Part shown: positions 39,301-49,252 of the stretch, piece by piece
How positions within the stretch are numbered: the stretch's first letter is position 1
How the letters are laid out: each line of letters starts with the position of its first letter
Assembly (NCBI GenBank): GCA_964036275.1
Contig: OZ038434.1
Coordinates: 14,993,879 to 15,057,878 of the forward strand
Direction: 5' to 3'
Length of the DNA stretch: 64,000 nucleotides
Source: Litoditis marina
Lineage: Eukaryota > Nematoda > Chromadorea > Rhabditida > Rhabditidae
The notes under the pieces: generated by a model
What the model saw: only the letters and a program-made list of their open reading frames with translations
Databases searched by the model: none
What the model was told of the DNA's origin: nothing
Translations under genes and position numbers: made by a program

Positions 39301-41935
39301 CAGTGAGAAGACCGGAGCTATCATCAAGATTGTACTCAGACCCCCCTTCCTCACGCAACACCAAACCAACAGCTACGTGAGTTCAGGGAACTATTTTCTG
39401 ATTTATATTTTCAGTCTTATTTAATTAATAGTTCAACTCAATTCTACTTGGAAGCGAGAGTTATAAAAGATATTCTGAAACAGTCAACTCCCAGAGAAAG
39501 TCCTATGGACAATACCATGAAGTGGTGATTGCATTACACTTCGGAAATCAGAAATGCGTGATAAAATGTACAATTCCTAACTTTTCTTTGCGTGCATTAC
39601 TCCATATCACTACAGGCGCTACAATCCATCCAGCGTGCCGTCAGTTCTGGAAGTGGCTTCAAGGCATATGAAGACGTCACGGTCGTGGACACCAGCTACA
39701 AAATTGTGATGAGAAGTGAGTTTAGGCAAAAATATCAAAGAGTACGTGACTACATTGATAAGAGATCGTTTGCTCAGTTATAGGGGGGGGGGGGGGGGTA
39801 TATTTAAGTTATGGAAGCTGCACAGCGCATTTGTCCCTCTTACTATTCACCTTCTTATAGTTAGAACATCCAAACAAGAGAAATTTGTGTGTACATCTGA
39901 GCTACTGTCAAAACGTTTCGGAAAACTCCGATGAAGGTTGTTTTCCAATTTCACGTAGATTATTGTCTGGTTCATACTGCTGAGCAATGTAAAACGTGTG
40001 CACAAATTCAGTATTGGAAATTACGAAATGATTGCGTCAGCTGCTAAAGTTTTTCACGTTTCGAGTGACCTTCTTCATGTACTCTAACAACATTTCGGTT
40101 TAGACCTGACGGGGGATGGAAATGCTCGGAAGGTTGTAGTACACATGGACCGCTCGTTTCCTAGTGTCGTCGGCAACAATTCCGACGCGATCGCCACCAA
40201 ATGGAGTCAATCACTTGCAAAAACGCTTAATATATCTCCATATCGCATCAAGAACGCAAAACTTTTCACTGGTACGTTCCAAGAAGCACTTCTTGCTCAT
40301 TTCATATATGTTTTAACCCTATTTTTGTTGTTTTTTTGTTTTACTCGAAGCTTACAAAAAGGATTTCACACCATCAATTCGATGTCAACAATACGCTAAA
40401 GAAAACGTAGGGCAGCAAGAACTATTTCAAAATTTCTGAAATCTGAATGAAATCTATATTTCACAGGAATCGTGTTCAACTTCACCATTACCCGACCTTT
40501 CGAGGATGAAAAGTACCCGTTGTCCGCAGAAGAAATTTCGTTGATGGTATTGGTGAGTTATGCAAGATCATAGTTTGTAGTTTACAAGTTCTACTTAACT
40601 AGAAATATAAAATGGATTCAATCATTTATTCTGTTCTAAGTGAATATAGTCGCCATTTTCCCCATAAAGACAGCAGAGGGTTCAATTGATTGAGCGATGT
40701 GGGGCGAGCGGTCGTTGATTATCTGCCAGCAGTTGAGAGAGTGTGTAGATCAATGATACGCAGACGAACTGGCCGCTCGCCAAACACCGTCCCATACAAA
40801 ATCGATGGTACGGTGTCCACAACGGTTTGACAAATCCTTTCGACCTTATAATTGCAGGAGTGCACTCACTACAAGGAGCTTATACTGAAGTCTGTACAGG
40901 ACGAAAGTATCACGGTACCTGAACTGACCAAGTCCAATTTAGTTGAGCTGCGAGTAATAACACGTGAGTTGTATTAAAAGGTTCTCGACAATTTCCGAAT
41001 ACTTTTTCTCTGTCCTATGATTCTCAGCGCTTCTCATTGAGCAACTCTATGGCGTTTATGGAATCAGGCGGTTCCGCGATGAGGATGAACCAAGAACTAT
41101 ATCAAAATTACAGGCTTGAAATTACTATATTCAGCGTGTTGCAACATAAAACAAATTTTGATATCCTCAATTTTAATAAATTTTGAAATTCAATATATAC
41201 GAAATACTGTCCTACATTGATACTTTGACAGTGTAATTACATCATTTCAGAATCGAACACTCTTGTTCTGGTCCTGGTTATTGTCATATCCACCGTACTC
41301 ATTCTGTCTTCCCTGTATATTGGTGGAGCCATTGTAGTCAAAGTGAGAACTGACAGACTCATTGAAGAGGTTAGTTTCATACTACAAACAAACTGATTCT
41401 GTAAACGTTCAATGAGAATAAATTTGACCTGACAAACGGAATACTGTCTCAAACTAAATATTCCTCTCGTCTTGAACGAAACTTTGCTGTTAGAAGTTGA
41501 ACAATTTCTTTAGAACAAAAATACGAATACAGATGAACTGAAACGACAAAGTATGAAAAGGTGTTTAGAAAGTTTCTCAGTCAACTTCTCACGCAATTAT
41601 TATGGTCAAATCGCACCCTCCAAGTTGAATTACATGAATCACGATTCTCTCCAACAAAAAAGGGAGCAAATTCTCTCAGGAACGAAAGCGAATGATATTC
41701 GTTGATCCGCACGAGGTGGCCCCTCCGCAGGTCCAGTACGTCGACTCCCTCCAGCCATCCATGAACAACCCTGGTGAGTGTTTGCAATTTCGAGTTTATA
41801 ACTCGAGAAGGATTTCTCAATTTAAAACCCTAACCAGCTTCGTCTCATTTGATTTGCTCGAAATCCCATCCGAACCGAACTTGCTGTACATTGATTGCAG
41901 GTGCCAGCCGGGTGACACGGACCACTCATCGATGA
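24390..41935 (+). CDS. Single-pass REJ/GPS surface protein, 39 exons, about 1848 aa
   Basis: Exon starts-ends: 24390-24495, 26307-26467, 26579-26644, 26714-26887, 27159-27323, 27564-27631, 27868-28091, 28238-28996, 29200-29328, 29554-29723, 30037-30166, 30434-30501, 30640-30760, 30909-31009, 31282-31440, 31619-31857, 32101-32244, 32448-32521, 33279-33396, 33771-33903, 34098-34205, 34320-34401, 34780-34959, 35156-35279, 35942-36128, 36473-36648, 37493-37570, 37794-37905, 38184-38297, 38414-38532, 38785-38857, 39200-39376, 39616-39715, 40104-40271, 40467-40552, 40858-40963, 41251-41369, 41680-41773, 41901-41935. All phases agree. Order: signal peptide (MIFYVTFALFTNC), a Thr/Ser-rich mucin-like stretch (about 247-574), a REJ-like region (about 580-1390; typical words ANSLQKGQRYNFTD and TPVTFSVGDGWEDNGDSLLY), a furin-like RKKRS near 1317, a GPS-like cysteine motif (about 1491-1535), a further folded region (about 1555-1766), one membrane helix (LVLVLVIVISTVLILSSLYI) and a tail of about 50 residues. 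It resembles polycystin-1/REJ proteins but has no 11- or 6-helix block. Likely a cell-surface adhesion or recognition protein. No symbol assigned. Confidence 0.85.
24739..26265 (+). mobile_element. GGCGCC/palindrome element, copy A (Helitron-like ends)
   Basis: It lies in intron 1 of the REJ/GPS gene. It starts A|TCGCGCGCAGCGCGAAGCGC, and the adjoining bases (GTGAGTTGTGTTTGGTTTGG) are the reverse complement of the right ends of the copies at 43383-46089 and 60738-62738. Order on plus: GC hairpin end, G-run block, CCCTCGT minisatellite (25336-25393), GGCGCC-rich part (25510-25770), then a long imperfect palindrome (25937-26265). No coding sequence. The most diverged of the three copies, so probably the oldest. 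Confidence 0.75.
24937..25265. repeat. Block of G-runs and C-runs with GTGGGGGGTCAAACTTCAA motif
   Basis: At least nine runs of five or more G or C alternate on both strands, many in the frame GTGGGGGG-TCAAACTTCAA or its complement. This block is absent from the other two copies of the element. Such runs can form G-quadruplexes on either strand. Confidence 0.7.
32048..32184 (+). repeat. 29-bp direct repeat across an intron-exon boundary
   Basis: The 29 bases at 32048-32076 (starting TCGGTTGTCACTGTGACGG) are identical to 32156-32184. The first copy is intronic; the second is coding in the exon 32101-32244 of the REJ/GPS gene. The spacing is 108 bases. Confidence 0.85.
33602..33717. repeat. 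Palindromic MITE-like hairpin
   Basis: Arms GAAGAACGATTATGAGGTCC and its inverse with small changes meet at a short loop near 33656. The central arm CAGTCCTTTAAACTGCAA is perfectly mirrored. It lies in an intron of the REJ/GPS gene and has no coding capacity. Confidence 0.75.
36666..36850 (-). repeat. Inner part of a hairpin element, inverted copy
   Basis: The minus strand aligns with 47931-48070: shared words include TGACCTGCA, CAATGAGGC, CAGACAG and the end AATTGTCTGAG. It is intronic in the REJ/GPS gene. Confidence 0.6.
39783..39798 (+). repeat. Poly-G run of 16
   Basis: Sixteen consecutive G in an intron of the REJ/GPS gene, 68 bases after the donor at 39715. Similar homopolymers occur at 47881-47897 (C) and 50654-50665 (G). 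Confidence 0.9.
40687..40832 (+). repeat. Short deletion derivative of the 47787-48106 element
   Basis: It keeps both ends of the longer element: left GGGGCGAGCGGTCGTTGATTA and right GGTACGGTGTCCACAACGGT (versus GGTACGGTATCTACAACGGT). The middle is missing. Intronic in the REJ/GPS gene. Confidence 0.6.
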
Positions 41936-42816
41936 TCAATACTCGTGGCAGACACCGTTTTCAAGACAAATGATCTCCTTGTACATAATTCATAATATAC
42001 TTTTTGCTGTCTTTGAAAATTTCGCTAATCAAACAACCGATAAAACTTGAATTATGTAAAAAAAATTTCTTGAAAATGCGCAAAATATGCTCTTGTAAGC
42101 TAACATAAATAGCCATGAGAAAAATCTCAGGCGGCAGAACTTCCATGATTCGTGTCAAGATGGATCTATAAAAGACATACAGTTTCTTTTTTGAGAACAG
42201 TGTATTTTAACAAGTACATTCGAATACGAAACACGAGCCAATGAAATTACATAAACGTGAAAGACTGAGAAGTTTTATTGTGAAGCAGATGTTTGAGACA
42301 TAACACAGTATCACAATGAAGAAAGCCTGAACCACGTCTCTGGAATAGTTGTCATTTGAAAGTTACAACATTGAGTGACTCGATGAAAATTCTTATTATT
42401 CTCCTTATTTTTATTTAAATCATTCAAAAATGAAGAACTGTGGCTCAGTTTGCATCGAACTAATGTTACCTTACGAACTATGTGATATGTCTCAAAACTG
42501 ATGAGACTCTACGTGGGGGTTTCTAAACTAGACAGTCGATTATGGATAAACTATGGTAAATGGAAAATTATGATGTAATAATTGAAAACTCAGACATGAT
42601 TACCATCATAACGAACTCACAACCAACTAACTCAATTGTAACAAGCAAATCACCGTTTGTGAACTAACCGGAAATATCATCAAAATGTGCTTTGAAATAC
42701 ATTTTCTGTAATAGCGCACGCCACTTATTTGGAAGGTAAACGCTGGGACTGAAAAAGGATCAAGTCGTAACCAGAAACAACATTCATTCATTAACGTCAA
42801 CCGGTCAGAAATACGG
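41936..42816. other. Spacer between convergent genes
   Basis: 3' flanks of the REJ/GPS gene (+) and the type I membrane protein gene (-). A minus-strand AATAAA (TTTATT near 42274 on plus) may serve the latter. No exon or repeat recognised. Confidence 0.45.
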
Positions 42817-45800
42817 CTACGCTGCCTGCGCTAGCGACGTTGCGGTTGGTATCGTATGAATCTCACGTGTGTCTGGTTTATCATCCTGAAAATATACAAA
42901 AACAGAAATCTAAAACAGTCATGTGTTCTGTAACTGTGACGCAGATATTTTTCTGTAACTCTTTGAGGGAAGGTAAAAAGCTCTACCTAATCAGTTCTGG
43001 AGATCCTCAAACGTTGTGACATTCTAAGCTAAGCTGCTACCTAACCGCTGCCAGAAAAACTATATCAGAAAGAGGCTTGAATAAGAAAACTGACCCTCAC
43101 AGAATCCGTTGTTTCTTTGCTTTTTCTCGGAATGAACTGTTTTTTCACCTGGTCCTGTAGTCAAAAATAAATTATAGTCTTTCTCAAACAGACATGAAAA
43201 TGAATTGGGGAGTGAAAGGCAAAAGAATCTCGTTTTCTCTATTCAAAATGTTCCTATACATAACCTACCGTCTTAGAATGAGACAAACTAGATTTTTATT
43301 CATTAGACAAAATGAAAGACATCTATAAACCACCTCTTTTCCGTGAGGTGTTGTTATTTGGCTCATTCAAAGATGAATGACTATTAGTAAAAAGTGGGGG
43401 AACCAACAAATGTGTGAGTTGTGTTTGGTTCGACCTCGATATCAGCAAAAAGTGAACGATACGAATTGCTGTGATAGTGTAGCAGAAGTACTCTGCAAAA
43501 ATAGAACAATACAAATTTTGCACAATGGTTCACGAAGCCCGCATGATGTTTCAGAAATTGCCGAAGGGTATTTAATGTGTACTTTGACGACATGCGTGCG
43601 TTGTGAACCATTCTGCAAAATTTGTATTGTTCTATTTTTGCAGAGTACTTCTGCTACACTATCACAGCAATTCGTATCGTTCACTTTTTGCTGATATCGA
43701 GGTCGAACCAAACACAACTCACACATTTGTTGGTTCCCCCACTTTTTACTAATTGTCCTTTTTTTGCTAGTTGTACTACTACAACTTCATATGTTGCCTA
43801 TTCACAGAGTGGATCTTGTGATATTATTATGGAAATCTCAGTTTTGTGTGTGCACTAAGCCGAATGCAGACCATAAAATTGCTGGTGTTGTAATATAACG
43901 CAAGTTGCTGGCTCTGTGACTATCAACAACTGAACAAAAACGCTAAAAGTTCCGATTTACATGTACGCCGCTTTTAGCGGCGATAAGCGAACGGGATTAG
44001 CGCCATTGAGAAATCTACAATTAGAAACACCAAATCACTTACAATATAGCCATTATTTCCGATACCACATCAAAAACCTTCATGTTGAAACTTTCTTGTT
44101 TTTCGTTCCAGCGCCAATGGGCACACGCGTCTGGCGCCAGAACGAAACGAAATTCTCTAGGTTTTTGAGCTACCAGTACACACTACATGTGTCAATTACT
44201 GATTGGAGCAATATTCAAACTATTCAATTGTCAGTTTCGTGTGTTTTTGTTTTGGCGCCATTTGGCGTCTGTTCCGAGCCAGAAGATAAAATTAGATTTT
44301 GAATTTGTTGATCTATATTTCACATTGGAATATTCAATATCTGTTAACTTGGAACAGTTTGATTGACGATAACTGATATTTTTCCAACTTTGGCGCCAAT
44401 TGGCGCCAGCGCACAGTGCCAACAAAACTTTTTGGATTTTCAGATTGAGCATCTTACTTGCCATCACTGGGCGCCAACCTTCGCGGAAATTTCCCGGATC
44501 CATCCCAATTCTAGCCGGGCGCATTTCGCGAAATGCGCTCGGCTGGAATTGGGAAAATTTCCAGCAAAAGTCGGGAAATTTCCGGGAGATAACCGGGAGA
44601 AAGCAAAGAAAAACCCCAGAAATTTCCCGCAGTTTGAAACCGCAAAATTTCACCCTGAAATTTCTTTTACCATTCTAGATTATAGGATTTTTTTTCTTGG
44701 TAAAAGTATTTCCCAAAAATATTATGAAAAAAAATATTTTCTTAAAAATATTTTTCAAAATATCAATAAATAATGAATAGAATAGAAGTGCATATTTCAT
44801 TAAAGTAAAAACTTCATGAAATGAACTTCATTGTATACTTCTTGTCCATCTTCAGACTTCGATGTTGAGCTGATAATTTCCAAAATATCAAATCAGGGCA
44901 CCCCTGGCCGCGCCGTATCTAGTACGGGTTACGCGATTGCCGCGGCGAAAAGCTTGTCTGGGAAATTTCTCGGTTTTGTCCTCACTCTGACCCGGAAAAA
45001 AATTTCCGAAGATTTTCTCAGAATTTTTCTCGTTTTCTCCCCGACACTTATTTCCGGAATTTTCCCGAGTAATTGCCCGGAAATATTGCGGTTATAACCC
45101 GACTTTTTCTCCAATTTATCGCAGAAAATACATGGCAATTTTTTTCCCAGATTTCGCTGGGAGCGCAAACTACCTATGTCGTGACAGTTATTTAGTGTAC
45201 CGAATTTCAGACGATTCCATTAACGCTGTCGTGAGTTTGGGTTTTGGCGCCATCTGGCGCCTGGTTCGAGCGCCAGAAGAAAAATTTCAGTTTTGGATAA
45301 AGACTTTCACACTTTCCAACAAATTATTCAATTTCTATTAGTGTTCAACATTTTAGTTGATGATAAATAGTGTTTTGCCGTTTTTGGCGCCTATTGGCGC
45401 CAGCGCCGGGCGCCAATGATGATGTATTCATCTCATATCTGGCGCGACGGGCTAACTTTTGCATTATACCTCATGTTTCAAATTTCAGCTGAATCGGTTC
45501 GGTAGTTTTTCCAATAGTGGTTTTTGGCGCCTATTGGCGCCCGCGCCCGGCGCCAATGAGGAGCTGTACATCTCATATTTGGCGCGACGGGCTAAATTTT
45601 GTATTAGAACTCATGTTTCAAATTTCAGCTAAATCGATTCGGTAGTTTTTCCAATAGTGGTTTTTGGCGCCTATTGGCGCCCGCGCCCGGCGCCAGAGAT
45701 CAGATATACTTTTCATACTTGGCGCGACGAGCTAACTTTTGCCATAGAATATATGTTCCAAATTTCAACCAAATTGGTTCAGTAGTTTTTCCACTACGAT

Positions 45801-47601
45801 GCGGACAGAATCCGTGAGGGACGAGGGAGGAGGGAGGAGGGAGGAGGGACGAGGGACGAATTACGGCGGAACTTTTCAACAACGACACGAAACCATAACT
45901 CAGGCGAAAATAATCCGATTTGGCTGAAATTTTCACACAATGTTCAATTCGTGATTCTCTAACGTTCTCTCCTTTTAGTTTTCGAAAAAAGATTATATTT
46001 GAAGCTTTTTGTTAATTAAAAGGAAAAAACGAGTCCGCAATGGCCAAACCAAAGACAACTCACGCAGAGCGCTTCGCGCTCCGCGCGATTAAGCTGGCAA
46101 TTTCGTTATAAAGATACAATTTTATTTCCGCTACTACTGTACCCACCTTCTCCATCTGCTTCTTCTTGATGCTCTGTTTTATGATGGGGGCACATAGCAC
46201 CAGAAGAGCAATTCCCGCGGCTAGCAGTAGGACGAGGATGCATCCTCCCAAAAGAGGGAGGGCGTTCCTAGCCATCCAGTTCAGTTCTCTCTTTTCTGTA
46301 GCATCTCGCTTCGGCGCACGGGCCTCAATCCTATACTCAGGCTGTGGAGCGAAAAGACTGGAATGTATAAGTACTGAAAAGGAAGAAAAACAGAAAAATT
46401 AGTTATTATTGTCTCATATTGACCCCCACTCAGATAATTTGTGAGAAAAAATCTGTTCCTATCGTTTGTTCTACTGTTAAAACTTTGTTTTATCAACTCA
46501 CTATCCGACTTGGGTATAAATCTCGCGCGGGGATGCTGACTCGTTCTTAATATCTGGAACAAAAAGGGAAAAACTTCATTAAACATAATAGAAACAGGTA
46601 TCAGCTACCATACCAGAGGAACATCATTTGTTACAGGGAGCTAACTAAAAACGAAGTAGTTCAAACAATAAAACCATGTTCATTTTCAAGGAACTCAGAA
46701 TCACAAGTCAACATTGTGGTTTGAGCTTTTGCAGAGATAAATTCAAATGAATTACTCATGAAAATTTGATCTCACTTTCGTTTTTGGTGGCGAGTAGCGC
46801 CTGGAAAACTTTCCAAAAGTTTTTCTTTCTGTTGACTTCGTCCTCGCTGAAACATAGTTCAGTTGAAATGTAATTTGTACAAATGATTTTGATAGCCTTC
46901 ATAATTATCAGTCTACTCGGATTCCCCAATCAATGCCTCTCTACAGTAATCTTCCCATTATTCAATGACATGTTTGTTACTTGTGATGAGTAATCAAACT
47001 TCTAGTCTTACTTTTTATGTTCGTAGCAAGACGTGTGAAGAACGGAATTACAATTTTGTAATGCGTTACAATAACTTCAAGACGTGAAAACGATGATTCT
47101 TTGAAATGTTAAGATCGTACTGTGAAGGATCATTAGTGCACAGGAACAGCCTATATACTGCCAGCCATACCAAAAACATACTAAGGGTAAAAATCTGTTA
47201 TTATGAGTCACCTAGCTTCAAATAGTAAGAACAATCAGTTTGTTCTGACATTTTCAATTCAGACTCATTATATAAAACTTTATAAACTGCAGTTTTTCAC
47301 TCACTCTTCTTGAATACTGGATGTGGGAGAGACTAAACCTGGTAAACCATGCAACTCAATGAAAAGGGATTCCTGGAAAAACCTGTATACACTCTAAACA
47401 ACATTTGCGGTACTTCATTAATTGTCTCATAAATTGTATGTAGAGGTCGCCTGAGACAAAGCAGGCGAAAACTTCGTTGTGATTGAAGTTTGATGTTTGA
47501 TCCCTATAATTTTGGGTGTACATTTGGTCAAACTGTTAATATTGCTGATCAAACCGGTCTCGGTCATTTCGTTTACATGTCAACCAAGTATTATCATAAT
47601 G

Positions 47602-47636
<35 letters not shown>

Positions 47637-48867
47637 GGTTGAAAGAGCTTACCAGTAAATAGCTGAGATAATCACTACAACGGTCCACTCTGCAGACACA
47701 AGCTGCACTGGTTTTTCCCAAGATGCAGTAGAGCTGGAAGAAAACCGTGATATAATTTACTTCATGAAATCACCAAATGACTTGATTGATTGATGCGGGG
47801 CGAGCGGTCGTTGATTACTTGCCGGCAGTTGAGAGAGTATGTTGATCAATGATGCTCAGACTGGTTGGCCCTTTGCCAACCCCCCCCCCCCCCCCCCTTA
47901 CTCAGAACGATTAGCGCCAATTTTCTGTAATTGGCCAGCTACAAAAACGAGAGAGCATGCAGGTCAATGAGGCGCAGACAGACTAAGACAGTCTGCGTCT
48001 CTCTGACCTGCACACCCTCTCGTTCGGCCAATAAAAATGTGGCTGGCCAATTGGCTGGGAATTGTCTGAGTACAAACACGGTGGTACGGTATCTACAACG
48101 GTACGAAAAATCGAATACTGTCTTTGTAATTAAAATTCATATAAGTCAGGTTCAACGGAGTAACAAAACAAATTTTATAGATCGTGCATGAAAAAGACTG
48201 AACAAGTTTAATGAAAAAAACTCACCCTTTCTTTTGAGTCAACGTCAGGGAAACTGGTACGCTCAATTCTCAATGGATCGTAGGCATTTATTGTGAATCC
48301 GCAAATATTCTTCGGATTCGACTATAAAATTACCTTTCAAATTATTAATTCTAATACTGCATTGGTACATGAAAATTAAACAGAGAGAGAAAACGAGACC
48401 AAGATACAGAAAGTGAGAGAGATAGAGAAATGGTCTTTCTATTTCATCAGTTCTTGAAAAAAATTTTAATTCTTTGAATAATCGTGGATTACTCTAACCT
48501 TATAATCTCCTTTCGGGGCATGGATTTGGAGATTTCCACCAACTACTTCCGCGAACGGACCATTGGCATCACATTCCAGCGACATCACCAACTGCCCAAC
48601 CGTCAGAGTGCATAGGAGAAGGAATACTGGAAATAGTCCTTTTTCGAAATGTAAAAAATACTTTTTATGATTCAAGATTATCGGGTTTTAATTCTGAATC
48701 TCTGTGCATGTAGTTCGATTTTGCCGCAGTTCAGGTTTAACTCAAATACGTAACGTGTCAATGTTATTATTGTTGTTGGTAAATATATCTTCTCGAGAAC
48801 ATTACTAAATGATACATTATTAGAATTAGTATCAAATTTCGCGTTTGAAAAACTCACCATAATGCAT
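42817..48867 (-). CDS. Type I single-pass membrane protein, 279 aa, unrecognised family
   Basis: Ten exons in transcript order: 48867-48858, 48626-48499, 48321-48226, 47733-47653, 47372-47305, 46846-46776, 46553-46502, 46357-46147, 43154-43101, 42885-42817; all phases agree. Signal peptide MHYVFLLLCTLTVGQLVMS. The ectodomain has six cysteines (LEC, NIC, LYC, CVC, RC) within about 85 residues, then a charged DEDEVNRKK stretch, a dibasic PKRDATEKR near the membrane, a helix (LPLLGGCILVLLLAAGIALL) and a basic cytoplasmic tail ending SLAQAA. Signal peptide, compact cysteine module, basic site and short tail would suit a shed or receptor-like protein, but I recognise no family. A 2.7 kb mobile element occupies the intron between exons 8 and 9. 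The two exons beyond it are short and rest on phase and splice sites. Confidence 0.75.
43383..43753. repeat. 371-bp near-perfect palindrome
   Basis: Arms begin ATTAGTAAAAAGTGGGGG and end with its reverse complement. Because the arms mirror each other, both strands show the same spurious open frame (MCELCLVRP...). It forms the terminus of the mobile element. Confidence 0.9.
44465..45180. mobile_element. 716-bp insertion nested in copy B
   Basis: Copy C reads straight through TTGCCAT-GTGATAGTTAT, whereas copy B is interrupted here. The insert is rich in GAAATTTCCCGG words in both orientations and contains the palindrome AGCCGGGCGCATTTCGCGAA with its mirror. I cannot define target duplications with certainty. 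No coding domain. Confidence 0.7.
45381..45800 (+). repeat. Three tandem 140-bp GGCGCC units
   Basis: Units start at 45381, 45521 and 45661 with TTTTTGGCGCCTATTGGCGC, and each continues to a TTTCAGCTAAATCGGTTCGG-type word. The same array with the same 140-bp period is in copy C at 62022, 62162 and 62302. Confidence 0.9.
47605..47634. repeat. (AT)n microsatellite
   Basis: Thirty bases of alternating A and T in an intron of the type I membrane protein gene, 18 bases before the donor side of exon 47733-47653. Confidence 0.9.
47787..48106. repeat. Foldback element, longest copy
   Basis: It contains GCGGGGCGAGCGGTCGTTGATT at the left, a C17 run at 47881-47897, an inner hairpin at 47931-48060 (GAGAGAGCATGCAGGTCA mirrored by TGACCTGCACACCCTCTC) and GGTACGGTATCTACAACGGT at the right. 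Related copies are at 36666-36850 (inner part) and 40687-40832 (ends only). Confidence 0.65.
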
Positions 48868-49252
48868 TCTGCCGCAGCCCACCACGGGATGGTTTCAAGG
48901 GAAATGATACTGAGAAGAAAACTTGGTGAAACACGTGAGCGCATGAACAGGTAAAGTAAACCGTCATCCCCTCACGACTCACGACCATGATCTCAACATG
49001 TGAACGGAGTGAGTTCAGCTTGGATGGTGAAGAACTAGAACATTTCTTGTTTGGTCAAGCTAGAAAACCACATATATCGATTTTTGTATTTTTGTTCGTC
49101 TTTTTCACTGTTTTCCATTCGAAATTGGAAAGAAAACTGTTGAGGAAACCATAAACATGAACAACAAGGACATTTATGCAAATACGCAGTGTAAATCGTG
49201 AAAACAAAATGTTGTTATTGAGAAACGAAGTCGCGAAAATCAGTGAAATACA
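48868..49252. other. Spacer between two minus-strand genes
   Basis: 3' flank of the peptide-precursor gene and promoter region of the 42817-48867 gene. A TCTCAG acceptor-like site about 40 bases upstream of the latter's ATG may be a leader acceptor. Nothing else recognised. Confidence 0.4.

Larger units (their letters stand above)
43383..46089 (-). mobile_element. GGCGCC/palindrome element, copy B (Helitron-like ends)
   Basis: Read on minus it starts A|TCGCGCGGAGCGCGAAGCGC and ends in a palindrome finishing TTTTTACTAA|T, matching the A/T insertion flanks and TC...CTRR ends of Helitrons. On plus the order is palindrome (43383-43753), GGCGCC-rich body, three 140-bp units (from 45381, 45521, 45661), GAGGGAC minisatellite (45814-45860), GC-rich end. 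Over most of its length it is nearly identical to copy C, apart from a 716-bp insertion at 44465-45180. It is intronic in the 42817-48867 gene. Confidence 0.85.

Noticed and set aside
43377..43726. Overlapping 94-105 codon frames on both strands starting MCELCLVRP, also at 60765-61081
   Set aside because: They are the two readings of one palindrome, so identical proteins appear on both strands. No splice or domain support.
44231..44773. 136- and 140-codon open frames on both strands
   Set aside because: They lie across a mobile element and its nested insertion, are low-complexity and have no domain.
46060..46275. Membrane-protein frame ending ...IARSAKRSA as a short complete gene
   Set aside because: The tail comes from the terminus of the mobile element; the same tail appears in the LACT-type gene at 62709. 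A GTGGGT donor ends the real exon at 46147.
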